From contig NZ_OZ244111.1 of assembly GCF_965215655.1 (NCBI RefSeq), positions 3,658,001 through 3,722,000 on the forward strand: DNA of 64,000 nucleotides, read 5' to 3'. How positions within the stretch are numbered: the stretch's first letter is position 1; each line of letters begins with the position of its first letter. Made by a program: the position numbers and the translations under genes. The DNA is from Nioella sp965215655 (lineage in GTDB: Bacteria; Pseudomonadota; Alphaproteobacteria; Rhodobacterales; Rhodobacteraceae). The notes under the pieces are model-generated. The model was given only the letters and a program-made list of their open reading frames with translations, made no database searches and had not been told where the DNA came from. Positions 25,194-32,873 of this stretch are shown here, one piece after another.

Positions 25194-25361
25194 GTCCCTG
25201 GCTCCGACGGTATGCGGGGCGGCGAGGGTAGCCTGTCTGCCCGCAAGCACAAGTGTTTTTTCGAGTGTCCCCAATGCCGGGCCAAGGTCAATGGGGCGGG
25301 TGGAAAAAACCGGGGAAATGAGGCGAGATGCCGGGTTTCGCCGCGCATCTCGCGTCGACCC

Positions 25362-25412
25362 GTGCGGGGGCGCTGCCCCCGCACCCCCGGAGGATTTTCG
25401 CCAAGAAGAAGG
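25362..25412 (+). repeat. Rhodobacterales intergenic repeat, copy 2 (dnaA-dnaN gap)
   Basis: A perfect 10-bp stem, GTGCGGGGGC/GCCCCCGCAC (25362-25371 and 25375-25384, loop GCT), is followed by CCCCGGAGGATTTTCG and CCAAGAAGAAGG. It is in the opposite orientation to copy 1 and lies 4 bases from the dnaA stop. The strong stem probably marks the end of the dnaA message, though no minus-strand T-run follows. Confidence 0.65.
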
Positions 25413-25416
25413 GCGA

Positions 25417-26805
25417 TCAGGCTTCCAGCATCCGCCGCAGGAGTTCCGCGTCCTCGGCGATCTGGCTGTCGACCGAGATCAGTTCCTCGATCTTGCGCAC
25501 GCCATGCAGAATCGTGGTGTGATCGCGCCCGCCGAATTTGCGCCCGATCTCGGGCAGGCTGCGGGTGGTCAGCTTCTTGCACAGATACATAGCCATCTGC
25601 CGGGGCCGCGCGATGTTGCGGGCGCGGGATGGGCTCATCAGGTCGGACTGGCGCAGGTGGTAGTGTTCGCAGGTCTTCTTGATGATCTCATCCATGGTGA
25701 CCTTGCGGTCAGACGCGCGCAGGATGTCGGACAGGCATTCCTGCGTCAGGTCCATGGTGATCTCGCAGCCGATCAGGTCGGCGAAGGCGAAGAGCCGGGT
25801 TAGCGCACCCTCCAGAACTCGCACGTTGGACGAAATGCGATGCGCGATGAATTCCAGCACGCCCGGTGCGATCTTGAGATCGGGGGTACGTTCGCGCTGT
25901 GCCTCGACCTTCTGTTGCAGGATGCCGAGCCGCAGCTCGTAATCCGTGGGGTGCAGGTCGACGACAAGGCCGCATTGCAGGCGGGAGGCGATGCGATTGT
26001 CCAGCTCTTCCATATCCACGGGCGCGCGGTCGCCGGAAATGATGATCTGCTTGCCCAGTTCCACCAGCGCATTGAAGGTGTGGAAGAATTCCTCCTGCGT
26101 GGAGTTCTTGCCGGCGATGAACTGCACGTCATCGACCATAAGCACGTCGATCGAGCGGAAGACTTCCTTGAACGACAGCGTGTCCTGATCGCGCAGGGCG
26201 CGGATGAAGCGGTACATGAACTGTTCCGCCGACAGGTAGATGACCTTGAGATCGGGCTTGTTGTTGCGCAGCTCCCACGCGATGGCGTGCATCAGGTGCG
26301 TTTTGCCAAGGCCGACGCCGCCATAGAGGAACAGCGGATTGAACGAGACCGGGCCGCCCTCGGCCACACGGCGCGCGGCGGCATGGGCCAGCTCATTGGG
26401 CTTGCCGACGACGAAATCGGCAAAGGTGAAATTGGCGTTCAGGGTCGATTCCGGCAGCTCCTGCGCAGGGGGGGTGGCAGGCGCGGAGCGCGTGCCATTC
26501 ACGGACGGTTTGGGGGCCGGCTTGGCCAGGGGTTCAACCTTGGTCACGCCATTGGCCCGGCCTTGCGCATCGACGGAAAACTCGATCCGGTCGACCTCGG
26601 CGCCTGCCGACATCATGTGCCGCAGGATCACGTCACCGAAATGCTGGGACACCCAGGTGCCGATAAAGCTGGTCGGAACGACAAGCTGCGCGGTGCGGTC
26701 TTCGATACCGTCAAATGCGATCGGCTCTATCCAGGCCGAGAAATTGTTCTTTCCGACTGATTTCAGCAGTTCGCCCCGAACGTGTCCCCATTCGTCTTGT
26801 GTCAT
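25417..26805 (-). CDS. dnaA: Chromosomal replication initiator protein DnaA
   Basis: A 462-residue AAA+ initiator. Domain I (1-80) is followed by a Pro-rich domain II linker (about 95-125). Domain III carries Walker A GGVGLGKTHLMHAIAWEL and Walker B VLMVDDVQFIAGK. The C-terminal helix-turn-helix has the DnaA signature around SPSRARNIARPRQMAMYLCK and FGGRDHTTILHGVRKI. It starts the minus-strand dnaA-dnaN-recF order. The 631 bases upstream contain several GANTC sites, but I could not find a convincing DnaA-box cluster there. ATG 26805 matches the family N-terminus. Confidence 0.98.
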   Translation of the reverse strand: MTQDEWGHVRGELLKSVGKNNFSAWIEPIAFDGIEDRTAQLVVPTSFIGTWVSQHFGDVILRHMMSAGAEVDRIEFSVDAQGRANGVTKVEPLAKPAPKPSVNGTRSAPATPPAQELPESTLNANFTFADFVVGKPNELAHAAARRVAEGGPVSFNPLFLYGGVGLGKTHLMHAIAWELRNNKPDLKVIYLSAEQFMYRFIRALRDQDTLSFKEVFRSIDVLMVDDVQFIAGKNSTQEEFFHTFNALVELGKQIIISGDRAPVDMEELDNRIASRLQCGLVVDLHPTDYELRLGILQQKVEAQRERTPDLKIAPGVLEFIAHRISSNVRVLEGALTRLFAFADLIGCEITMDLTQECLSDILRASDRKVTMDEIIKKTCEHYHLRQSDLMSPSRARNIARPRQMAMYLCKKLTTRSLPEIGRKFGGRDHTTILHGVRKIEELISVDSQIAEDAELLRRMLEA

Positions 26806-27250
26806 CCTGTTCCCGTCATTCTTAGAACACGGCCCTTTGCGGACCTGTGCGGGCGATCCGTTTGTCGCCCTAACCCTTTGCCTTCACGATCCCCGCAGTC
26901 CGTGTCACCCTGCGCATGACTGATGCGGAACCCGCACCTTGCCCCGCCATGCGCAAGAAAGGGAGGCGGCCGAAATCGGCCGATCAGATACCCCGGACCT
27001 GGCAAACACATCCGCTCACCCGGCTCTGACGGCCGTGTGGTGATTCGTGCGAATATTCCCAGGTTGGAGGTCTCCGGAAGTGCGCTTTGGCGTCGGTTTG
27101 GTCCCGACTGGCCACAGACACACCCTGAAAATCGTGATACAGTGCCAACTGAACCAGATCTTCAGGCCTCAGGCGCGGCGATAGGGTAAATCCGTCCCCA
27201 AGAGAGTTTCCCCTCAGCCTATCCGCGCCCGATGTCCCCCCAGACTATGT

Positions 27251-27336
27251 GAATCGCTGAAACCCAAGCTAGCGGGACTCACACGGCCCTTTCAACGAAA
27301 CTTCGCGCTTGACTCTGAGCTATCTGGAAACGAATC
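27251..27336. promoter_or_regulatory. Cluster of four GANTC (CcrM methylation) sites
   Basis: GANTC occurs at 27251-27255, 27276-27280, 27311-27315 and 27332-27336, with a fifth at 27042-27046. One site per 256 bases would be expected at even base composition. In alphaproteobacteria GANTC is methylated by CcrM and read by GcrA, and in Caulobacter dnaA transcription depends on its methylation. The cluster lies about 450-530 bases before the dnaA start; its link to dnaA is inference. Confidence 0.45.
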
Positions 27337-27384
27337 CGCCGGGCCCATTCTAAGGGTGCCGAGAACAAGGAAATTTCGCCAAAC

Positions 27385-27411
27385 AAAAAGGCGCCCCCAA
27401 TGGGACGCCTT
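27385..27411 (-). terminator. Rho-independent terminator of rpsT
   Basis: The stem AAGGCG/CGCCTT (27388-27393 and 27406-27411), with extra CCC/GGG pairing inside, is followed on the minus strand by a T-run (AAAAA on the plus strand at 27385-27389). It starts 26 bases after the rpsT stop. Confidence 0.8.
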
Positions 27412-27436
27412 ATTTTCAAGGTGTTGCAGCCTTGCC

Positions 27437-27703
27437 TCAGGCGCCAAGCGCTTTCACGCGGGCCGACAGGCGCGACATCTTGCGGGCAACGGTGTTCTTG
27501 TGCAGGACGCCCTTGGTGACGCCACGCATCAGTTCGGGCTGAGCTTCGCGCAGGGCAGCAGTGGCAGCAGCCTGATCGCCGGATGCGATGGCTTCTTCCA
27601 CTTTGCGCAGGTAGGTGCGGATGCGAGAGCGGCGGGCTTTGTTGACGGCGTAGCGACGCTCGTTCTGGCGGGCGCGTTTCTTGGCCTGAGGCGAATTTGC
27701 CAT
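27437..27703 (-). CDS. rpsT: 30S ribosomal protein S20
   Basis: An 88-residue, strongly basic helical protein that binds 16S rRNA in the small subunit. MANSPQAKKRARQNERR and NKARRSRIRTYLRKVEEAI are textbook S20, and the length matches the family. AGGGA sits 8 bases before ATG 27703. It is transcribed alone, divergent from the diaminopropionate ammonia-lyase-like operon, and ends at a clear intrinsic terminator. The rpsT-dnaA adjacency recurs in Rhodobacterales. Confidence 0.98.
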   Translation of the reverse strand: MANSPQAKKRARQNERRYAVNKARRSRIRTYLRKVEEAIASGDQAAATAALREAQPELMRGVTKGVLHKNTVARKMSRLSARVKALGA

Positions 27704-27905
27704 GTGTCGGTTCCCTTCGTGGGTTCAATGTCTAACGAATAGCGCTGAAGGCCCACGACCAAGGGTTCGATACCGGTCGAATCCGGCCAAAGCGGGCCTC
27801 ACGCGCATGTCTGGCGGCGCTATTAGGCCAAACCTGTCGGAAAGGGAAGACCTAAAGCGGTCAAGCAAGCTAGGGTGGCACAAGTTAATCAGCCGAGGGG
27901 ATACC

Positions 27906-28958
27906 GTGCAGCATCTTTCCAATCCGTTCCGTGGCCAGGGCCTGACAAATCTCTCCGGTGCCCCGGCACCCTCCACCGATGCAGGGGCGGTGGCAAAGTT
28001 GTTGGCCCAATGCCCGGCCCATGCAACCACGCCGTTGACATCTGCCCCGGTTTTGGCGGCGCGGGCCGGAATCGGCGCGCTTTGGGTCAAGGATGAACGG
28101 GGCCGGATGGGGCTTGGCAGTTTCAAGGCGCTTGGCGCTGCCTATGTCATTGCCTGCGATGCGGTAGCAACGGGGGCAGAGGATCTGTCAACCGCATTGG
28201 CAGGCCGCACCTACATCACCGCAAGCGCGGGCAATCACGGCATGTCCGTTGCCGCAGGGGCTCGGATCTTCGGGGCGCGGGCCATTGTACATATCGCCGA
28301 AACCGTACCGGAAAGCTTCGCGGAGCGGCTGCGCGCCAAGGGCGCCGAGGTTGTGCGGGCCGGGGCGGAATATGAGGCGTCCATGGCACTGGCCGCCGAA
28401 TCGGCCGAGGCCAACGGCCACATCCTACTGTCCGACAGTTCCTGGCCCGGCTACATGGACCGCCCGCATCGACTGATGGAGGGCTATCTGCAAATGGCTG
28501 CCGAGGCACTGGATGACTGCCCCGAGCCGCCCACCCATGTTTTCCTTCAAGCGGGTGTTGGCGGGCTTGCGGGCGCAGTCGCAGCCTTGGTGCGCAAGCG
28601 TTTGGGCGACGCCCCGCGTATCGTGGTTGTGGAACCGGACGCCGCGCCTGCAATCTTCAATTCGATCAAGGCCGGAGGATTCGTCACCACGACCGGTCCG
28701 GTGTCCGCCATGGGGCGGCTCGACTGCAAGGAGGCCTCGCTGATCGCACTGACGGGTCTGTCGCGGGATGCCGATGACTTTCTGCTGATCACGGAAGAGG
28801 AGGCCGCAGACGCTTTGGCCCCGATGGCTGCGGAAGGATTGGAAGGCTCCGAGTCCGGAGTCGCGGGTGTTGCGGGGGTATTGGCTGCGGACGCGGCTTT
28901 GCTTGGCCTTGGCCCGGATTCCCGAGTGCTGTGTTTCCTGTCGGAGGGGCCTGCATGA
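27906..28958 (+). CDS. Diaminopropionate ammonia-lyase-like PLP enzyme
   Basis: A 350-residue fold-type II PLP enzyme. VKDERGRMGLGSFKALGAAY carries the Schiff-base lysine (K74) in the pattern of 2,3-diaminopropionate ammonia-lyases rather than ordinary threonine dehydratases. TYITASAGNHGMSVAAGA is the conserved Asn loop and LQAGVGGLAGAVAAL the phosphate-binding glycines. The start chosen is GTG 27906, preceded by GAGGGG; the open frame runs back to 27702, but that stretch reads as promoter. It leads a three-gene coupled operon with an M24 peptidase and a EutA-like protein. The family would deaminate diaminopropionate or a related beta-substituted amino acid to a 2-oxoacid and ammonia. Confidence 0.8.
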   Translation: MQHLSNPFRGQGLTNLSGAPAPSTDAGAVAKLLAQCPAHATTPLTSAPVLAARAGIGALWVKDERGRMGLGSFKALGAAYVIACDAVATGAEDLSTALAGRTYITASAGNHGMSVAAGARIFGARAIVHIAETVPESFAERLRAKGAEVVRAGAEYEASMALAAESAEANGHILLSDSSWPGYMDRPHRLMEGYLQMAAEALDDCPEPPTHVFLQAGVGGLAGAVAALVRKRLGDAPRIVVVEPDAAPAIFNSIKAGGFVTTTGPVSAMGRLDCKEASLIALTGLSRDADDFLLITEEEAADALAPMAAEGLEGSESGVAGVAGVLAADAALLGLGPDSRVLCFLSEGPA

Positions 28959-30094
28959 CGCGCGGTTTTCCCGAGGCGGAGTTCGCCGCCCGCGTCGCCC
29001 GCGCGCAGGCTTTGATCACCGGCCATGGCCTGGCGGCGCTGCTGCTGACGACGGAACCGGAGGTGCGGTATTTCACCGGCTACCTCACCCGCTTCTGGGA
29101 AAGCCCGACGCGGCCCTGGTTCGTGGTGCTGCCCGCCAGCGGCAAGCCGATTGCGGTGATCCCCGCCATTGGGGCGCCCGTGATGGCCCGCACCTGGGTC
29201 GATGACATCCGCACATGGCGCGCACCCGATCTAAGCGACGACGGCGTCAGCCTGCTGGCGGAGACGCTGCGCGAGGTTGCGGGCGACGGGCCGATTGGAC
29301 TGCCCATGGGCCATGAGACCCATCTGCGGATGCCGCTTGCGGATTATGCGCGGCTTGGGGAATCAGTAAATCTGGTGTCCGACCAAGGGATTATGCGGTC
29401 CCTGCGGCTGGTAAAATCTGAAGCGGAAATCGACAAGATCCGCACCGCCTGCACGGTGGCGGGCCGGGCATTTGACCGGGTGGGAGAGATCGCTGCGGCG
29501 GGCGTGCCGCTGTCGCAGGTCTTCCGCCGGTTCCAGATGCTGTGTCTGGAGGAAGGCGCGGATTGGGTGCCTTACCTTGCGGGCGGCGCGGGGCCATTGG
29601 GATATGACGATGTGATCTCGCCTGCCTCTGACACGCCGCTTGCGGCGGGGGATGTGCTGATGCTGGATACCGGGCTGGTCGTGGACGGGTATTTCTGCGA
29701 CTACGACCGGAATTTCGGGATCGGGGAGGTCGATCCGCGTTGCCTTGACGGGCACCGGACACTGATCGAAGCCGTTGATCACGCAATGGAAATCGCACGT
29801 CCCGGTGCCACGGCAGCGGATCTGTTTCATGCGATGGACACGGTTCTGACCGGCGGCGCGGGCGGGTCAGAGGCGGGGCGATATGGCCATGGGCTGGGAA
29901 TGCAGCTGACGGAATGGCCCTCTCTCATCCCCGATGACCGCACGGTTTTGCAACCCGGAATGGTGCTGACACTGGAGCCGGGTGTTGAGATTTCGGGTGG
30001 GCAAGTCCTTGTTCACGAAGAGAATATTGTCATTCGAGAGGCAGGGCCAGAGCGGCTTTCCCCCTTCTCGGTCCCAGAGTTGAGGATCCTGTGA
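28955..30094 (+). CDS. M24 family metallopeptidase (Xaa-Pro aminopeptidase-like)
   Basis: A 379-residue pita-bread enzyme. An N-terminal creatinase-like domain (about 1-150) is followed by the catalytic domain with the metal ligands in order: Asp in MLDTGLVVDG and in FCDYDRNFG, His in GHGLGMQLTEWP, Glu in LTLEPGVEI and Glu in VHEENIVI. All five appear present, so it should bind two metals. M24 members include true aminopeptidases and amidohydrolases such as creatinase and ectoine hydrolase. Its ATG overlaps the preceding stop (ATGA), and GGAGGGG lies upstream. Context with an ammonia-lyase and a EutA-like gene favours hydrolysis of an acylated diamino acid over peptides. Confidence 0.85.
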   Translation: MTRGFPEAEFAARVARAQALITGHGLAALLLTTEPEVRYFTGYLTRFWESPTRPWFVVLPASGKPIAVIPAIGAPVMARTWVDDIRTWRAPDLSDDGVSLLAETLREVAGDGPIGLPMGHETHLRMPLADYARLGESVNLVSDQGIMRSLRLVKSEAEIDKIRTACTVAGRAFDRVGEIAAAGVPLSQVFRRFQMLCLEEGADWVPYLAGGAGPLGYDDVISPASDTPLAAGDVLMLDTGLVVDGYFCDYDRNFGIGEVDPRCLDGHRTLIEAVDHAMEIARPGATAADLFHAMDTVLTGGAGGSEAGRYGHGLGMQLTEWPSLIPDDRTVLQPGMVLTLEPGVEISGGQVLVHEENIVIREAGPERLSPFSVPELRIL

Positions 30095-30831
30095 TGCAGT
30101 TCACCTACGACCTTGCCCCGCAACTGGGCACACGCGCGACGATCGGGCTGATCAGCCTGCAATCGGATGAGACACTTGAACATGACATGCGCCGGATTTT
30201 CCCTTTGGATGGAGTGGCTTGCTATGTCACTCGGGTGCCGAGCGGGCAGGAAGTGACCAATGACACATTGGCCGAGATGGAAGGAAAGCTGACCGGCGCG
30301 GCGCAGCTGTTTCCGGTGCCTGCGCAATTCGATGTCGTGGGCTATGGCTGCACCTCGGGCACCTCTGTCATCGGTGCAGATGTAGTCGCCGGAATGGTGA
30401 AAAAAGGCTGCAAAACCAACGCCGTAACAGATCCGCTAACAGGGCTGATCGCGGCGTGCCGGCACCTTGATGTCAAGCGTCTGGTGGTCCTGTCACCCTA
30501 TGTGGCAGCGGTGAATTCCTCGCTGATCACGGCGCTAGCGCGCGCCGAAATCGAGGTGGCCCTGTTGGGCACCTTCAACGAGGAACGCGAGGAATTCGCC
30601 GCCCGGATCGCACCAGATTCCATCGCGGACGCGGCACAAACCCTTGCAAAACAAGGGGATTTTGACGCGCTCTTCCTGTCCTGCACCAATCTGCGCACGC
30701 TTGATGTGATTGACCGGATCGAGGCTGCGACGGGCCTGCCGGTGCTGTCATCCAATCAGGTCATGGGCTGGCACATGGCACAACTGGCCGGGGTGGAGCC
30801 ACTGGCGCGGTTCGGGCGTCTGATGCGCTGA
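30094..30831 (+). CDS. Asp/Glu racemase superfamily protein, EutA-like
   Basis: A 245-residue protein of the aspartate/glutamate racemase, maleate isomerase and arylmalonate decarboxylase superfamily. Two active-site cysteines are present, in VVGYGCTSGTSVIGA and in FLSCTNLRTLDVI. The N-terminal GLISLQSDETLEHDMRRIF and the C-terminal VLSSNQVMGWHMAQLAG strongly resemble EutA of ectoine utilisation operons. ATG 30094 (7 bases after GAGGA) is preferred to GTG 30091; both overlap the M24 stop. It ends the three-gene operon. The reaction, isomerisation or racemisation of a small dicarboxylate or amino acid, is inferred from the family. Confidence 0.82.
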   Translation: MQFTYDLAPQLGTRATIGLISLQSDETLEHDMRRIFPLDGVACYVTRVPSGQEVTNDTLAEMEGKLTGAAQLFPVPAQFDVVGYGCTSGTSVIGADVVAGMVKKGCKTNAVTDPLTGLIAACRHLDVKRLVVLSPYVAAVNSSLITALARAEIEVALLGTFNEEREEFAARIAPDSIADAAQTLAKQGDFDALFLSCTNLRTLDVIDRIEAATGLPVLSSNQVMGWHMAQLAGVEPLARFGRLMR

Positions 30832-30846
30832 GAACCGGCAAAAACA

Positions 30847-30900
30847 GGGGGGTGCCCCCCGTACACCGGGCGTACACCCCCCGTACACCCCCCGTACATA
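30847..30900. repeat. Four 11-bp GTACACCCCCC-type tandem repeats with G-tract
   Basis: GTAC recurs at 30861, 30872, 30883 and 30894 with an exact 11-base period; the unit is about GTACACCCCCC, and the first copy has GGG in place of CCC. Upstream, GGGGGGTG (30847-30854) can pair with CACCCCCC in either of two copies (30875-30882 or 30886-30893). It sits between the converging EutA-like gene and the minus-strand orphan, so it may terminate both. Confidence 0.7.
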
Positions 30901-30908
30901 CGAAACCG

Positions 30909-32771
30909 CTATTCGAAGCGGCAGGCGCAGGCCGTCCGGTGAAGGGTGCGGAAGTCAGTGCGGATGCGGGTGAGATCGGCCTCCAGCCCCTCGTAGCGGT
31001 CGCGCAGCTGTCGCAGATAGGCCGCGACCTCGACCCACCCAAGGGCCGCGCCCATCTGGATGCGGACGGTCTGATAGCTCTGGATCTCGCTGCCGGTATT
31101 CCAGATCGAGGTGGCGATGCTGACCGGGCCGAGGAGCGACCGGGCCGCCTGTGCCCGCGCGGCATGGCTGCTGATAGACAGAAGGCCGTAGAAGCCCGCG
31201 TTGTAGAGCGCGCGGTAGATCGGGACGAAGAGCCGTTCGCCGGGATAAAGCTCTTCGCCAAACCGGTTCGGGTCTTCGGGCATGTCGATATGCCGAAGCA
31301 GGCCGCCCTCCTCTGCCCCGGACTGAGCCAGCGCCTCATAAAAGGAGCGCGATTGCTGGTCGCGTTCACGCGCGGCGGCGTCATAGAGCGCCTCGATCTC
31401 GGCGCGGGCTTCGGACACGGCGCGGTGAAGCCGGTCCAGCTCTGACAGTTGCACGGTGACGACGGGGATATCCTCGGAGGAAGCGGGACAGGCGCGGTCA
31501 AAGCCGCGCAGCCCCTCCAGCGCCGGGCTGTTGGCGGCGATCATCTGGCCGATCTCCAGCAGGCGGTTGTCGGCCCCCCGGTTGGTGGCGGCCTGCCGGG
31601 CGATCAACGCGGCCTGTTCCCTCGGTCCAAGGTCTTCAAATTCGGGCGGCGGCGTGGGGGAGGGCCAGCCGTTTTGCAGGATCTCGGCCAGCGACGGCCC
31701 GGCCCTTTGCGGCACTGGCGCGCGGTAGGTCAGCCGCCCCGGAAGGTCGGGGCGCGGCGCGACATGGGCCAGCACCGCCAGCCGGCGAGACCAATTGGCC
31801 GGCGGGGTCGGATTTTCGAAGAAACTGGCCAGCCCCTCGGCCAGCGCCGCGTTGCAGGACCGGAAGGGCAGCGCAATCGAGGCGGGCGGCAGGTCGATCC
31901 GGGTTTCGCCGGGGGCGATGGCGGTGCCGGTGACGGAGATTGTGACATCCCGGTCATAAGGCGCAGGCAGGGTTTCGGGCACGGTGGCGGGACGCAACGG
32001 GGTGATCAGGCGCAGCGGCGCCCCGGCAGGAAGGTCTGCGTCGCACTCCATGCGATCCGCGTGCGGGACGCAGCGGGTGGTGGCCGCGGCGTCGGGAACC
32101 GGTTCAAACACCGCGCCGGGGGCGGAGAGCTGAAGCGATACGTTCATCCCTTCGCTGCCCGAGGCATTGCCGATTTCCAGCATCACCGATGGCGCGGCGG
32201 CAGACTCGGGCCAGGACCAGGCCAGAGGCAGGGACAGGTCCGGCGGATGGTGCAGGGTCAGCGCCACGGTGGCCTGCAAGCCGGGCAGGCGGAAGGGTTC
32301 TGGCCGATCCTCGACCATGATCTGCACGACATACCCGGCGGGATCGAGCCCGGATGCATCCACCGCCTGCTGCGTGGGTTGATGAAGCTCGAACGGGAAC
32401 GGAAACAACGGCGCCCCCTGCCAGTTCGCCTCGGCCTGAAGATGGGCCAGAATCTCGGTCGCTTCGCGGATGCGCGCGACCATTGGGGCTTGGGTCTGAT
32501 CGTAGTCTGCATAGGCCGGACCGGGAAGGCTGTCGCGCGAGGCGTAGAGCAAGGCATTTGCGTCGATCATCTCGCGCCAGGCGGCAAGATAGGCGTCGGC
32601 GGTGGCCGGATCCGGGAAGGCGGCGCGGAAGCTTTCCAGATGGTCGAGCGCCTGCGACAGGCCGTCGAGCCGGTAAAGCAGCCGGTCCGTTTGAACGCCT
32701 CCGGACGGGATCTCGTCCGCGACGGTCGGGGCTGCAAGCCAGAGGGTCAGAAGAAGCGCGCGCCACAGCAT
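30909..32771 (-). CDS. Large exported protein of unknown function
   Basis: 620 residues if translation starts at ATG 32771, which gives a clean signal peptide (MLWRALLLTLWLAAPTVADE); in-frame ATGs at 32810 and further upstream are possible. The first third is helical, the middle (about 150-330) looks beta-rich with several isolated cysteines (TTRCVPHADRMECDAD), and the last 200 residues are helical with heptad-like stretches (LSELDRLHRAVSEARAEIEA, LRQLRDRYEGLEADLTRIRT). The end CACRFE is cysteine-rich. I do not recognise a family and see no catalytic motif. It lies 102 bases downstream of the desaturase on the same strand. Confidence 0.6.
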   Translation of the reverse strand: MLWRALLLTLWLAAPTVADEIPSGGVQTDRLLYRLDGLSQALDHLESFRAAFPDPATADAYLAAWREMIDANALLYASRDSLPGPAYADYDQTQAPMVARIREATEILAHLQAEANWQGAPLFPFPFELHQPTQQAVDASGLDPAGYVVQIMVEDRPEPFRLPGLQATVALTLHHPPDLSLPLAWSWPESAAAPSVMLEIGNASGSEGMNVSLQLSAPGAVFEPVPDAAATTRCVPHADRMECDADLPAGAPLRLITPLRPATVPETLPAPYDRDVTISVTGTAIAPGETRIDLPPASIALPFRSCNAALAEGLASFFENPTPPANWSRRLAVLAHVAPRPDLPGRLTYRAPVPQRAGPSLAEILQNGWPSPTPPPEFEDLGPREQAALIARQAATNRGADNRLLEIGQMIAANSPALEGLRGFDRACPASSEDIPVVTVQLSELDRLHRAVSEARAEIEALYDAAARERDQQSRSFYEALAQSGAEEGGLLRHIDMPEDPNRFGEELYPGERLFVPIYRALYNAGFYGLLSISSHAARAQAARSLLGPVSIATSIWNTGSEIQSYQTVRIQMGAALGWVEVAAYLRQLRDRYEGLEADLTRIRTDFRTLHRTACACRFE

Positions 32772-32873
32772 AGGGTGGGTCCGCCGGTCATCAGCATCGG
32801 CGAGATGCATATCACAGCCAGCGGAGATCATCAAAACCCGGCATGGCGCGGCCGCCCGGCTCCGGGCCGGATG

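Larger units (their letters stand above)
26806..27436. other. Long non-coding region upstream of dnaA
   Basis: These 631 bases lie between dnaA and rpsT, both minus strand. They should hold the dnaA promoter and leader and the end of rpsT. I see the rpsT terminator, a CGGCCGA-AA-TCGGCCG hairpin (26967-26982) and a GANTC cluster. No sequence matching TTWTNCACA or its complement was found; the nearest candidates have three mismatches. Short open frames here overlap one another and have no ribosome binding site or recognisable product. Confidence 0.6.

Noticed and set aside
26923..27189. 88-residue plus-strand ORF in the dnaA upstream gap
   Set aside because: Arg/Pro/Gly-rich composition, no ribosome binding site, and it overlaps another equally unsupported frame on the minus strand.
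30860..30900. CRISPR array
   Set aside because: The repeat period is only 11 bases with no spacers and no cas genes.
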